Positions 25,775 through 37,246 are shown, counted from the stretch's first letter. The stretch is 64,000 bases of DNA from Desulfatitalea sp. BRH_c12 (GCA_000961655.1 LADR01000086.1:1-64000), one strand, 5' to 3'. Program-made: numbers and translations. Notes: generated from the sequence alone by a model not told the origin.

Positions 25775-28024
25775 ATGGCCTGTTCATTCATTCGGCGGGT
25801 TAGGCGTCCGCTCGCTGCTTACCCGTTTTTTGCCATCATTCTTGTATGCATTTTGTTTTTTACATCCGCGCTGCAGGCCATCGAGATCAGCGATGCGCCT
25901 CTGGACAGTGGCGTTTTACCAGAAACCTTGGGTGACATTCCGACCTGCATCAGCGGCACGGCTCTGGCGAACGGTCCGGGCGTTAACGGTTTTTTGAACG
26001 CGCAGGCCCTGATCTTCCAAACGTCGTATCGGGCCGGCGAGTGGCTGGGTGACGTGCGGGCATTTGCTTTCGACTCGGGCGCCGAAGCCGCGAGCGCAGA
26101 CGGAGACGTCGCCATCTGGAGCGCTGCCGCATATTTGGCGCCATCCGACGAATTGTACGATCAGCGTCGCATCGTGGCCTATGGCGGGATCTTTCAGGAA
26201 CCGCAGGGCATCCCTTTCCGTTACGATGATCTGTCCGATCGGCAAAAACGCGCGTTTGGATCGGATCTGGCCGCCGGATCACCGGACGACCACGCGGCTC
26301 GCCAGGTGCTCGATTATGTGCGTGGCCGCGATTTTGACCCTTACCGCAAACGGGTGCATGTGCTTGGCGATATCGTGCACAGTGCCCCTGTTTTGGCTGG
26401 AGAGACGCTCTTTGTGGGGGCCAATGATGGTATGCTGCATGCGTTTGACGCCCGCACCGGACACGAGCGTTTTGCTTACGTGCCCCACTTGGTGTTCGAT
26501 CAGCTCAAGGCACTGGCTGCGCCGGCGTATGCCCAACAGCATCGTTATTTCGTGGATGCCACACCTTCCGTGGGTGAAGTCCTGGTTGGGCCTTACCAGC
26601 GCAAGACATTTCTGCTGGGCGGGTTGGGCAAGGGCGGCAAGGGCTATTACTGCCTGCTGCTGGGCAGTCGTGAAAGGGAAGGGGCGGGCAACCGCCTCGG
26701 CGACTATGAGGCGCGATTCAGCGTCGAAGCGTTTTCCGGCGATACGCCCGAACAGGAGATCGCAAAGATCGTGCAGTGGGAATATCCTCAACCGCCGAGC
26801 CCAACAGATGATGACAGCAGTGCCGATCCCGATATGGGCTACAGCTTCGGTCAGGGATATGTGGTCAATGCCAATGCGCCAGGAGACGGCTATCGGCCGG
26901 TGGCCATTTTCGGCAATGGCTATAACAGCGACAGCGGCAAGGCTGTTTTGTATGTCGTGGAGGCAGCCTCGGGGACTGTGGTCCGCAAAATTGATACCGG
27001 CGTGGACGGCGACAATGGATTGTCGGTTCCGGCGCTAGTGGATGTGAATGCGGACCGGCGCGTGGATTACGTGTATGCCGGTGATTTGAAGGGCAACCTT
27101 TGGAAGTTCGATCTCAGCGCGGATGACCCGCTACTTTGGGGGGTGGCCTATGGGGCGGACAGCGATCGCGACGGCCGGATCGATGCCGCCGATGGGGATG
27201 ATCCGCAGCCGCTCTTTCGCGCTGCAAGCCACCAGGCCATCACGGGGCGGCCGGATGTGATGGCCATGAACAGCGCGTGCGCGGCCCAGGCGCCCGGCTA
27301 TATGGTCATTTTCGGGACCGGCAGATATTTGGGGGTGTCGGATCGTGCCGATGTTCGTCAGCAAAGCGTCTACGGCATCTGGGACTATGGGGATGACAGT
27401 GATGACAGCGAGCACGTGGGGTATCTCACCGATCGGTCGACCGGGCGGCTTTCCTCGGATCTGTTCCTGGTCAAACGGGCGGTGGTCGCTCAAGATGAAA
27501 CCAATGGCATGGTTGCGCGGCAACTGAGCGAGTGGCGGGGTGATTTTTCGACTGTAGAGGATACGGCAGACGCCGACGGCATCAATACAAACAATCGCAC
27601 CCCAATCCGAGAGGTCAATCCGTCGCGCTATGCCGGCTGGTACTTTGATTTTCCGGTCGCTTCAGACGCCGGGGGCGAAGCGGGCGAGCGGGTGACCGGG
27701 GATGTGATGATCCGCAATGGCAAGGCGGTCGTCGTCTCTTTTGTACCTGGTGATGGTCTTTGCGGCAGCCGGGCTGCATCCTGGATGTATATTCTGGACG
27801 GATGCGGTGCCTCTGATGCACCGGTGAATGGGTCGGACGCCACTCCCTCGGCTGTAAGACACAGCAGGCGAATCCATGAAAACCTGATCGTTGTAAAAGA
27901 AGCCCGGTCGCCTGGCAAAGATGTGATTCTTGCTTTCGATGGATTTGGACGAATTCTGAAGCAGGAATTCCTGGGTGAGCTGTGGGGCAAGGTGTTCTGG
28001 CGCCAGCAGTGCAGTGAGGAGTAG
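25775..28024 (+). CDS. PilY1-like pilus tip adhesin, beta-propeller part
   Basis: 749 residues with a signal sequence (FFAIILVCILFFTSALQA). The PilY1/PilC C-terminal propeller follows: KRVHVLGDIVHSAPVLAG, GANDGMLHAFDARTGHE, FVDATPSVGEV, GGLGKGGKGYY, then VPALVDVNADRRVDYVYAGDLKGNLWKFDLS. A calcium-type loop, DSDRDGRIDAAD, lies near residue 465. The large N-terminal von Willebrand-like region of full-length PilY1 is missing, so the protein is about two-thirds the length of the Pseudomonas one. PilY1 sits at the pilus tip, promotes extension and mediates adhesion. It follows the PilX-like gene by 18 bases. Confidence 0.8.
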   Translation: MACSFIRRVRRPLAAYPFFAIILVCILFFTSALQAIEISDAPLDSGVLPETLGDIPTCISGTALANGPGVNGFLNAQALIFQTSYRAGEWLGDVRAFAFDSGAEAASADGDVAIWSAAAYLAPSDELYDQRRIVAYGGIFQEPQGIPFRYDDLSDRQKRAFGSDLAAGSPDDHAARQVLDYVRGRDFDPYRKRVHVLGDIVHSAPVLAGETLFVGANDGMLHAFDARTGHERFAYVPHLVFDQLKALAAPAYAQQHRYFVDATPSVGEVLVGPYQRKTFLLGGLGKGGKGYYCLLLGSREREGAGNRLGDYEARFSVEAFSGDTPEQEIAKIVQWEYPQPPSPTDDDSSADPDMGYSFGQGYVVNANAPGDGYRPVAIFGNGYNSDSGKAVLYVVEAASGTVVRKIDTGVDGDNGLSVPALVDVNADRRVDYVYAGDLKGNLWKFDLSADDPLLWGVAYGADSDRDGRIDAADGDDPQPLFRAASHQAITGRPDVMAMNSACAAQAPGYMVIFGTGRYLGVSDRADVRQQSVYGIWDYGDDSDDSEHVGYLTDRSTGRLSSDLFLVKRAVVAQDETNGMVARQLSEWRGDFSTVEDTADADGINTNNRTPIREVNPSRYAGWYFDFPVASDAGGEAGERVTGDVMIRNGKAVVVSFVPGDGLCGSRAASWMYILDGCGASDAPVNGSDATPSAVRHSRRIHENLIVVKEARSPGKDVILAFDGFGRILKQEFLGELWGKVFWRQQCSEE

Positions 28025-28049
28025 TGTTATCGCAGGGGTTCCAGCCTGT

Positions 28050-28182
28050 AGGGGCGACCGCCGGTCGCCCCTGCAGCGGGCATCGTGCCTATAATTATGA
28101 TGACCATAAGCCTCGTGACCATCCAGGTGTCCATTTGCCCCAGATATCTACCGACACCGCGCGACCACATGGTTCGCCCCTA
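28050..28182 (-). repeat. REP-like composite palindrome (copy A)
   Basis: AGGGGCGACCG-C-CGGTCGCCCCT (28050-28072) is a perfect 11-bp inverted repeat with a one-base centre. Reading the minus strand, 36 bases covering this palindrome and its flank (28087 to 28052) match 37408-37443 with one mismatch. A half-site TAGGGGCGAACC (minus strand, from 28182) corresponds to 37369-37380. The element lies just after the PilY1-like gene and could also act in transcript stability. Confidence 0.8.
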
Positions 28183-28543
28183 AGAAAGAACGAGGTTCCA
28201 TTTCTGAAATGCGGCCCATACGCAAGTGCGTTTACCCTGTGGTTCGGATTTGGATCGATTGACATGCCAGCCCCTTTCCATTATTAGACTTTTATCAGAA
28301 TCATCCCGACAAGCGCATGTTTTTGAAGAAGGTCATCGTGAATTCAATAGATAGAAAATCTTCGCTCAGCGCGTGTGATCGCGCCGCGTGCGCTTAACAC
28401 GGAAAAACTAAAATGTAAGACTCCGCACGGAGTCGGATAGGAAACCTATTAGGCATTCCATTCACCTCGTAAGTGCATATTCCTGATCGATTTCAAGTTG
28501 CCCGAATGCACCTCGATACAGCTTCACGAAAAAGGCGGCCAAA
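28183..28543. other. Gene-free stretch after the REP-like element
   Basis: No gene supported; an open frame at 28024-28287 runs through the REP palindrome and is taken as chance. GACTCCG-CA-CGGAGTC at 28419-28434 is a perfect palindrome without a T-run. A promoter for the following gene presumably lies here but I could not pin one down. Confidence 0.4.
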
Positions 28544-30829
28544 GTGAGTTCAATCGATCTTTCGTCATCCACAACGATACAACCGGCGCAGAAAACCCCC
28601 ACTGACGATGCCTGGCGCATTGTAATCACCGAGGTGATCCATTTGCTGGGCTTGTTTTTGACCCATGCGCGTCATGCAAAAGGGGCACGCGCCACCCATG
28701 TGCTGTTCGACCAACTGGTCAAGCGACTGGATATGCTGGCAAAAATGCCGGGGCATGATGGCGGCATGATCCTGCGTCGGATCGGCAGTACCGCTGGCGG
28801 CGGGCCTGGAAAGCCTGACTATTTTTTCCTGTTCGGCGATTTGGCATTTTCCTGCCGGGACGCGCTCGTGCGCAATGCAAAGAATGCAAACCGTATTTCC
28901 TATCTGTCAGGCGCGCTTGAACAGGCTTGCGGTTACTTCCAGGAGCAGGGTATCCATGCGATTTATATGCAGTTGCCCGGCAGATCGGAAAAGGCGATCG
29001 ACCAATTGAGATTGTCGCTCAATATCGTGGCGCGGTTCCGGCAGGCGGTGGAAAGCAACGCTTCGATCACCTTTCACTATTTCGGTCGTGCGATGACCGT
29101 TCCGTTGATATTCGACGCCAGCGCAAGACCGGATCCCAATTTAACGTTGGTGGCCGGTTTGAACAGCTTGTCCAGTGTCAATATGCGTGAGTTGATCAAG
29201 CAAGCCGACGCGTTTCGAATCTTATCCCCGCGTCCGCAACAAACGGCCCCGGCCGTGAACAGTTACAATCAAATATTCAGCGTGCGCAGTCTGCGGTCAC
29301 AATTGATTCAGCCGCTCATTGAAATCAATAATTTACCATGGATGCTCCTTGATTCGGATCGGGTCACGGATCGGGGCAATGAATCCACCCCGGTTGCCCA
29401 ACTGCCGCAAAACGGGCAGGCACTGGAAAATAACGGCTGTTCCGACCCAGCGGAGCGTCCCATCGTACTTGAAGACGTTGTCCAACCGGATATCGTGGCT
29501 CACTTTTTGAGATCTTGCCTGGATACGAAAGATGCAAAAGCCTATGCGGCTATCGATGCACTGCGTCAATACGATTACACATCGACGGGCACAGGCGGCC
29601 TTGGGAAGCATTTTAGCAGCGTCTCGTTGTTGCTGCATGCGTTGGACAAACATGATTCGGGGGCTTTGCCGCGCGAACGATTGGTGGCCTATCTCCATAA
29701 TCTGCTTGAGAGAATTCCCGAGACGGTGCTGAATTGTTTGACCGTGCAGCGTCGCGCCTTGAAAATCGAAAAACAGGGTCGCACCGTTCTGGTCGGCATG
29801 CTTCATCCGTCATTGGCCGATCTGCTGCTGTTGGTCAAACAGGCGGCAGCCCTGCGGCACAAAATGACTGTCGCGCGCGCGCATACTTTCAACACGGGCT
29901 TAAACCCGACGATTCTGGGCAAATTCGTGCGTCTGAACGCGCCGGATGCACTCCGCTTGGAGAACTGTTTGGCTTCGTTACTTACTGAGCGAGGCGATTG
30001 CGATCGCAACGTCTTGGCAACGCATATCGATCTATTGGCCGAAGATGGTGATGGTATTTTTGCAATGCTTTGGTGTTATCTTCGGTTGGCTCAGCAAGAA
30101 TCCGATCGGTGCGCGTTCATGGATGGCCTGTTGCTGATTTCCGAACACCTGCCAACCCTCCAAGCGAGTCTTGGCTTACTATTGTGTGACGTGTTTCAAT
30201 TCCCGATTGACGTAGCCCCGAGTGACCGGAACGCATTCCGGATAGCTTCGCAGATGTTGCGGACAATGCACAAGGAAAGCCTTTATATCCGCAGCACACC
30301 CGAAGAGGTTCTGGCCGTTCGCAAAAGTTTGAACCCGACGCTGGTAAAGTTCGCTTCGGAGCGCATGGATATCGATGCGATTCGGACATTGTCCAAATTC
30401 GATGCTCTGCGACAAGCCCTGTTCATCGGCATGGTGGACCACGCGCCGGCTGCCGAAGGACAAGATGTCGCGTCCCTTTTCCATATGCAACGCGAAGGGC
30501 TGATCTTGATGGTTCTGGCCGGAGGCAATGCGGCCCACAGGGTTCTGCGGGAAGCATTGGCCTACTACGGCGACTTTCGTTCCGAGATTTATCAAGACCC
30601 ACGTTGCGCGCATTATTTGCCGGATTGCATGGCCCAATTGCGCGTCGTGCTGCGCGGCATGATCCGGCTGGGGCGGACGCAAGATATCGCGTTGCTCAAA
30701 AAAGTAGAACAATTCGGCTCGCAATGGATGGCCTTGGATGCCGTTCCTGGATTTGCCCGCAGCGTCAAAAAGACAATGCAATGGGTTGCGCCGGCCATTC
30801 GTGCCATTCAGGTCCGCTGTCATGATTGA
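28544..30829 (+). CDS. Unrecognised 761-residue protein within the pilus locus
   Basis: I recognise no family. There is no signal peptide and no convincing membrane segment, so it is likely cytoplasmic. Residues 1-240 form one mixed region (GRAMTVPLIFDA, RFRQAVESN). A low-complexity link with Pro, Gln and Asn follows near 250-310. The rest is largely helical, with Leu-rich amphipathic stretches (ADLLLLVKQAAALRHKM, LSEQ-like LLISEHLPTLQASLGLLL). The GC-rich codon use matches the neighbours, and the frame is long and clean. It ends 51 bases before the PilB-type ATPase gene, so a role with the assembly ATPase is possible. The frame at 28544 starts with GTG. Confidence 0.8.
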   Translation: MSSIDLSSSTTIQPAQKTPTDDAWRIVITEVIHLLGLFLTHARHAKGARATHVLFDQLVKRLDMLAKMPGHDGGMILRRIGSTAGGGPGKPDYFFLFGDLAFSCRDALVRNAKNANRISYLSGALEQACGYFQEQGIHAIYMQLPGRSEKAIDQLRLSLNIVARFRQAVESNASITFHYFGRAMTVPLIFDASARPDPNLTLVAGLNSLSSVNMRELIKQADAFRILSPRPQQTAPAVNSYNQIFSVRSLRSQLIQPLIEINNLPWMLLDSDRVTDRGNESTPVAQLPQNGQALENNGCSDPAERPIVLEDVVQPDIVAHFLRSCLDTKDAKAYAAIDALRQYDYTSTGTGGLGKHFSSVSLLLHALDKHDSGALPRERLVAYLHNLLERIPETVLNCLTVQRRALKIEKQGRTVLVGMLHPSLADLLLLVKQAAALRHKMTVARAHTFNTGLNPTILGKFVRLNAPDALRLENCLASLLTERGDCDRNVLATHIDLLAEDGDGIFAMLWCYLRLAQQESDRCAFMDGLLLISEHLPTLQASLGLLLCDVFQFPIDVAPSDRNAFRIASQMLRTMHKESLYIRSTPEEVLAVRKSLNPTLVKFASERMDIDAIRTLSKFDALRQALFIGMVDHAPAAEGQDVASLFHMQREGLILMVLAGGNAAHRVLREALAYYGDFRSEIYQDPRCAHYLPDCMAQLRVVLRGMIRLGRTQDIALLKKVEQFGSQWMALDAVPGFARSVKKTMQWVAPAIRAIQVRCHD

Positions 30830-30880
30830 TACGCTATCCCTACGCTGCTGCCGATCAGCTGAATTCTAAGAGGATCTCCG

Positions 30881-32704
30881 ATGGAAGCGAAACCGCAGGC
30901 CCCTTTCCGTGCCGATCATGTCTGTCAACTCCTGATACAAAAAAAAATGCTGACGGTCGTCAGCGCCAAAGAGATATTGCGCAAACAAGACGGTCTTTTG
31001 CAGAAACTCGAGAAGGTGCGCAGGCAAAAATATGAAAACACGCCGTCGGCGGAGTTGATCAGCAACCATTTGACCATCGTCGACGTGATCGCCTCCTTGA
31101 ATCTTAGCCGGCTGGACAATCCCGCTTTACCCCTGGATGAAGAGACTATTTTTCGCACGCTGGCCCAGCAATGGAAGATTCCGTTTTACCGAATAGACCC
31201 TTTAAAGCTCGATTTGAATGTGGTCACCACGACCATCCCGCGTTCTTTTGCGATGAAACATCTGGTGCTGCCGGTGGATGTCAAGGATGGGGTGCTGACA
31301 GTTGCCATGCCTGACCCCTTCAATCTGGAGGTGCTCGATGACATCGCCATGGCCAGCAAGTTGCGCGTACAGGCGGTGGTCAGTCCCAAATCGGATATTA
31401 TCAAGCTGATCAATGAGTTTTTCGGATTCAAGCGATCCATTGTTGCTGCCCAGGATCAATTTGGCGGGCTGGGTGTGGATCTGGGCAATTTGGAACAGTA
31501 CGTGCGCTTGCGTGCCGCGGATGAGCTGCCTTCAAACGATCAGCACATCGTCAATGCGGTCGATCATCTTTTTATTTATGCCTTCGACCAGAAGGCCAGC
31601 GACATTCATATCGAGCCCAAGAGAGAAATTTGCCTGGTGCGCATGCGCATCGATGGTGTGCTGCACACGACCTACAAGCTTCCCAAAGCGGTTCATTCCG
31701 CCATCGTCAGTCGAATCAAAAATTTGGCCCGCATGGATATGGCGGAAAAAAGGCGCCCTCAGGACGGCCGCATCAAGACGGACAAGGGCGATGTAGAGGT
31801 GGAAATCCGGGTCTCCACCATTCCAGTGGCTTTTGGGGAGAAGGTCGTCATGCGAATCATGGACCCGGATATTTTGTTCCGGGATCTGCCCCTGCTTGGC
31901 TTTTCGCCGGTGGATCTGGAGCGCTATCAGAGCCTCATAACGATGCCGCACGGTATCATCCTGGTATGTGGCCCGACGGGCAGCGGTAAATCGACCACCC
32001 TTTACTCCACCTTGAGCAAGATCAACACGCCGGAAATCAATATTACCACTGTAGAAGAACCGATTGAAATGGTCCACGAAAGTTTCAATCAGATTGCGGT
32101 GCAATCGGCCATTGGCATCACCTTTGGCGCTGTTCTGCGCAACATCTTGCGTCAAGATCCCGACGTCATCATGGTCGGTGAAATGCGTGACCTGGAAACG
32201 GCTGAAAACGCCATTCAAGCTGCCCTGACCGGGCATTTGGTTTTTTCCACACTGCATACCAACGATGCGCCTTCAGCCATTATGCGCCTTCTGGATTTAG
32301 GCTTGCCGCATTTTTTGATCCAGGCAACCCTGGTGGGAATTCTGGGGCAGCGATTGATTCGCAAGATATGTAACTACTGCAAGGAACCATTTGAAATGCC
32401 CAGTGACGAACTCATAGCCCTGGGACTTGATATTAATCGTAGCGGCACCTTGCAGCTGCAGCGGGGCAGGGGATGCGAAAAGTGTCGCGGCACCGGCTAC
32501 ATGGGCCGTACCAGTGTCTTGGAGCTGATGCCCTTTACCGAATCCATCAGACGGTTGACCACGGCTGCCGCCGATGTGGAACAGATTCGCGCCAAGGCCC
32601 GCGAGGAAGGCATGCGGACCTTGCGCGAAAGCGCTATCGAAAAATTACTGCAGGGCAGTACCACTTACCAGGAAGTGCTGCGCGTGACCTGGGAACATTT
32701 CTGA
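30881..32704 (+). CDS. Type IV pilus assembly / type II secretion ATPase (PilB/GspE family)
   Basis: 607 residues. The N-terminal MshEN-type domain is present (EETIFRTLAQQWKIPFYRID and the following repeat). The ATPase core has Walker A GPTGSGKSTT, the Asp box, Walker B LRQDPDVIMVGEMRD and the His box TGHLVFSTLHTNDA. The zinc motif is two CxxC pairs (CNYCKEP and CEKCRGTGY). It powers pilus extension or pseudopilus assembly in the cytoplasm at the inner membrane. Walker B reads GEMRD rather than the commoner GEIRD. AAGAGG precedes the ATG. No PilC/PilD/PilM-Q genes follow, so assembly genes are split over more than one locus. Confidence 0.9.
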   Translation: MEAKPQAPFRADHVCQLLIQKKMLTVVSAKEILRKQDGLLQKLEKVRRQKYENTPSAELISNHLTIVDVIASLNLSRLDNPALPLDEETIFRTLAQQWKIPFYRIDPLKLDLNVVTTTIPRSFAMKHLVLPVDVKDGVLTVAMPDPFNLEVLDDIAMASKLRVQAVVSPKSDIIKLINEFFGFKRSIVAAQDQFGGLGVDLGNLEQYVRLRAADELPSNDQHIVNAVDHLFIYAFDQKASDIHIEPKREICLVRMRIDGVLHTTYKLPKAVHSAIVSRIKNLARMDMAEKRRPQDGRIKTDKGDVEVEIRVSTIPVAFGEKVVMRIMDPDILFRDLPLLGFSPVDLERYQSLITMPHGIILVCGPTGSGKSTTLYSTLSKINTPEINITTVEEPIEMVHESFNQIAVQSAIGITFGAVLRNILRQDPDVIMVGEMRDLETAENAIQAALTGHLVFSTLHTNDAPSAIMRLLDLGLPHFLIQATLVGILGQRLIRKICNYCKEPFEMPSDELIALGLDINRSGTLQLQRGRGCEKCRGTGYMGRTSVLELMPFTESIRRLTTAAADVEQIRAKAREEGMRTLRESAIEKLLQGSTTYQEVLRVTWEHF

Positions 32705-32705
32705 T

Positions 32706-33749
32706 TCAAGGCGTGTGAAATTTGTCACCCGCTGTAATATTTTGTATATTGTGTGTAATGACCACGGTCGCGTTTGTGGGCTCAGTATGCAACACGAACA
32801 GAGCGCCGGTATACACTGGTTCGAGTTCGATGTCCGGACCGCCCGGGCTCAAGGGCACATTTTCCTGTTTGTAGGCATGATAGATCTGTCCTGGCACGAT
32901 CCCGTCCTGGGAACCTTTGTCGATGAAAGAAACATAATGCGTGCTCAATAGCTTTGCGTGATTTTCGCCGACGATGAGAGTGCCGTCAATGTCGGGGGTG
33001 CTGTCAACAACCGTGAAGTTCGGAGATTTGGGCTCATAGGGCATGACCTTGTCTTCGAGGAGAATCGGCTTTGTGGCGCGCATGACTTCGGCGATGGCAT
33101 ACTGTTCTTCAGTCCTGGTCACTTCGACAAGGCCGATCAGAAGATGTTGCGTGCCGATGGTGTCCACTGATCTTCTATCATCCGTTGGTGCCAGCGTGCG
33201 ATACACCGTCAGGCGCGTACCGGGTGAGAAAGTTGCAGCGGTCGATGCATCGGTGTAACGGATGTACACGACATCGCCTTTGCTGATCAATTTCTTGTTA
33301 CGCAAACTTTTAAACACGGTTCCCTGGGGCACGACGGCCGGTTTGCGGATGAAGCCCACCTGGTCGATGTCCGGGAAGAAAAAGTCGACCTGCGGCGGGG
33401 CCATTTCCACAGGCCGGTCCGTCTGAACAGTGACCGATGGCGTTATGGGCGAGGCTGGGGTGCGATGCTGGTCGTTTTTGCGAAAAAGACGGATTCGCTC
33501 GCCGGGATAAATCCAATGCGGGTTGGGCAGCTGTTTATTTTCACGCCATAAATCAGGCCATTGCCAGGGGGAGTCGCTGAACTGCTGAGAGAGATCCCAA
33601 AGAGTATCTCCTGGTTTTACCGTATAATAAAAGCCGACCTCGTAGTCGATTTTTTGTTCGGTAGTTTCATCCGCAACCGCCGGAAAAGCGATCACCGTCA
33701 AAATCCAGCTGAACAACAGCAGCATCCACCCACGCGATTTGATTCTCAT
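32706..33749 (-). CDS. Exported LysM-domain protein
   Basis: 347 residues with a cleavable signal sequence (MLLLFSWILTVIAFPAVA) and one LysM domain near residues 40-90 (YTVKPGDTLWDLSQQF, WIYPGERIRLF), which binds peptidoglycan. The remaining 250 residues have strand-rich sequence without a known catalytic motif (for example GTRLTVYRTLAP, LIGLVEVTRTEEQYAIAEV). Such proteins next to pilus genes can act like TsaP/FimV-type anchors, but that link is an inference. It is convergent with the PilB-type ATPase gene, with only one base between their stops. Confidence 0.75.
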   Translation of the reverse strand: MRIKSRGWMLLLFSWILTVIAFPAVADETTEQKIDYEVGFYYTVKPGDTLWDLSQQFSDSPWQWPDLWRENKQLPNPHWIYPGERIRLFRKNDQHRTPASPITPSVTVQTDRPVEMAPPQVDFFFPDIDQVGFIRKPAVVPQGTVFKSLRNKKLISKGDVVYIRYTDASTAATFSPGTRLTVYRTLAPTDDRRSVDTIGTQHLLIGLVEVTRTEEQYAIAEVMRATKPILLEDKVMPYEPKSPNFTVVDSTPDIDGTLIVGENHAKLLSTHYVSFIDKGSQDGIVPGQIYHAYKQENVPLSPGGPDIELEPVYTGALFVLHTEPTNATVVITHNIQNITAGDKFHTP

Positions 33750-33940
33750 CAGTCAGATCTCCGCCTTTTTCTGTTTACTTGAAAGAAGCTTTTCTATTTG
33801 ATTTCAGTAACCTTGTTAGCAGGGCTTTGTCAAGTTGCCATGTCTGCGCCGGACGCCGAACAGGGTAAAGGTGTACCTGCCTGGCATCTTTGAAAAAGCA
33901 TCATGGCCATCCATTACAAAATTGCTGCAATTAGCAGGCC

Positions 33941-33979
33941 AAAAAAAACCTCCGTGCGTGAATACGCACGGAGGTTTTT
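33941..33979 (-). terminator. Terminator of groESL
   Basis: A perfect 11-bp stem CCTCCGTGCGT / ACGCACGGAGG with loop GAAT. On the minus strand it is followed by eight T's (A-run at 33941-33948), and on the plus strand by five T's, so it may work in both directions. It lies 30 bases after the groL stop. Confidence 0.9.
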
Positions 33980-34008
33980 ACTTGGAAATTACATGCCGTA
34001 TGGAAGGA

Positions 34009-35670
<1,662 letters not shown>

Positions 35671-35700
35671 CTATCCTCCATCTGTTTTTGCGATTTGTGC

Positions 35701-35988
35701 TTAACCAATCACGCCCAGGACATCGTCTTCACGCATGATCAGGTACTCTTCACCTTCAATTTTCACTTCAGTCCCGGAATATTTTCCGAAAAGGATGCGA
35801 TCGCCCGTTTTGATTTCAAGTGGTACGCGTTTGCCATCATCGCCCAGCTTGCCGTTGCCGACAGCCACGACTTTCCCCTCGGCCGGCTTTTCTTTAGCGG
35901 TATCCGGAATGATGATTCCGCCTTTGGTGGTGGTTTCTTCCGCAACCCTCTGAACAAGAATACGGTCCTGCAATGGTCTGAGTTTCAT
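35701..35988 (-). CDS. groS: Co-chaperonin GroES
   Basis: 95 residues beginning [18 protein letters not shown], with the mobile loop [15 protein letters not shown] and the closing [13 protein letters not shown]. This is the complete seven-fold lid of the GroEL chamber. AAAAGGAG lies 11 bases before the ATG. The 200-base upstream region has a GGGC-CAT-GCCC hairpin but neither the CIRCE inverted repeat nor a clear sigma-32 promoter that I could identify. Confidence 0.97.
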   Translation of the reverse strand: MKLRPLQDRILVQRVAEETTTKGGIIIPDTAKEKPAEGKVVAVGNGKLGDDGKRVPLEIKTGDRILFGKYSGTEVKIEGEEYLIMREDDVLGVIG

Positions 35989-36217
35989 CTTTCTTCATCT
36001 CCTTTTTATGTCAATCAGGATTGGGCCATGCCCAGTATAAGTTGATGGTTGTAGTTGATCTGCTCCCATGTGTTACCTGCGGTCACCTCCCCTCGGCACT
36101 GCTTTCCAGATTGATAGTGAGTTATGCATAATAACAGCAGGCTCGCGCCTGCGCACCATCGAGTTCGCAATGTATTAATCACCGGCAGGCGTAATGGCGT
36201 AATTGCCGGCCTGAGCT

Positions 36218-36502
36218 TTAATCTTCACTGCTTGTTTTATTCGTAACGGCTGGTTTGGTGTCGCCGGAATCGGCTGAATTGGGGGTGGAACTGGCAGCGC
36301 TGTCCTTATTCTGGTTTTTTGTTTTTCCGGCATAATCGGTAACATACCAACCGGTACCCTTCAGGTGGAAAGCACTTTGCGAGACGAGTTTGTTTAGTTT
36401 TCCCGAGCAATGATTGCATTTGGTCAACGGCTCTTCGGTAATCTTTTGCAGCACCTCTTCAACTCTGCCACATTGATCGCATTGATACTCATAGATCGGC
36501 AT
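36218..36502 (-). CDS. FmdB-family zinc ribbon protein
   Basis: 94 residues. The N-terminal zinc ribbon [12 protein letters not shown] with a second pair CNHCSG at about 33-38 is the FmdB/putative regulatory protein signature. [18 protein letters not shown] follows, then a Ser/Asp/Lys-rich disordered tail. The family is widespread and its function is not established; proposed roles are regulatory. The gene stands alone on the minus strand upstream of groES. Confidence 0.85.
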   Translation of the reverse strand: MPIYEYQCDQCGRVEEVLQKITEEPLTKCNHCSGKLNKLVSQSAFHLKGTGWYVTDYAGKTKNQNKDSAASSTPNSADSGDTKPAVTNKTSSED

Positions 36503-36697
36503 TACTGTACAACCTCCTTAACGGTCCATTATCTATCAATCGTCGCTCAAAATTCATCCGATCACGCTGGTGGCGATATGGTTCGCCATCAATTAAGCGA
36601 CCGGACGAAAATTTGGCCAAATATAGTGTACCATCGAACGATGTCAAGCCGTGTGGATCTATTTAGTGATCTCTCCGGCAAAAAAAAGAACGGTTTA

Positions 36698-37246
36698 TTA
36701 TTGTTCGCAGAGTTTTTCCAATGGTGCATGCCAGCGATGATAATAATCAATTGCCCGTTCAATGCCCGCCAAGCGAACTGTCGATAAAATCAGGTGCGTT
36801 AATTCATGGACGCGGTGTTCCTCAGCCAGCTTTTCGTTTGGAGAAGCGTCGAAATTTTGCAAAAACTTGCTGAAGCGGACAATGTGTACCAGTTCATGCG
36901 TGACAATGTACAGGCAAAAAGGCAAAAGAGCCAAATCAAGCGTGTTATGCAGTGCATTGAGGATGGCGTGATCCTGCAGGCAAATCTTGTAATAGTCGTA
37001 GACTTCCGATCCGAGCGTGGACCCTTTGCGCTGTCCTTCATAACGGATGATTTGAGCGAAAGGACCATCCACGATTTCGGCCGGTGACAGATCGGCCAGG
37101 GTTTTTACATCATATTTGGGGTGCAGCCATTGGCTGGCAGACATCTTAAAATGGTTGCTGACCAGTTCTTCGGCCATGGTGACCGCCTGGTTCAAGATCT
37201 GAACTTGCTCGGGTGTAAATGTTTGTCGTGTCTGGACATCGTTCAT
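36698..37246 (-). CDS. Unrecognised protein with two HExxH motifs
   Basis: About 182 residues from the most likely start (MNDVQTRQTF). No family recognised. The C-terminal half has YIVTHELVHIVRFSKF and, about 30 residues on, RVHELTHLIL. Both contain His-Glu-x-x-His, the metal-binding pattern of zinc metallopeptidases; EEH lies just before the second. The first is in a hydrophobic helix context and looks more like an active-site helix. The frame can be extended to 37324 but that part looks non-coding. A cytoplasmic metalloprotease is possible, not shown. Confidence 0.65.
   Translation of the reverse strand: MNDVQTRQTFTPEQVQILNQAVTMAEELVSNHFKMSASQWLHPKYDVKTLADLSPAEIVDGPFAQIIRYEGQRKGSTLGSEVYDYYKICLQDHAILNALHNTLDLALLPFCLYIVTHELVHIVRFSKFLQNFDASPNEKLAEEHRVHELTHLILSTVRLAGIERAIDYYHRWHAPLEKLCEQ

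Noticed and set aside
28024-28287. 87-codon frame after the PilY1-like gene
   Set aside because: It runs through the REP-like palindrome and shows no protein-like pattern.
28419-28434. GACTCCG-CA-CGGAGTC palindrome as a terminator
   Set aside because: No T-run follows and no gene ends nearby; left as an unexplained palindrome.
36000-36180. CIRCE operator for groESL
   Set aside because: I looked for TTAGCACTC-N9-GAGTGCTAA and close variants on both strands and found none.
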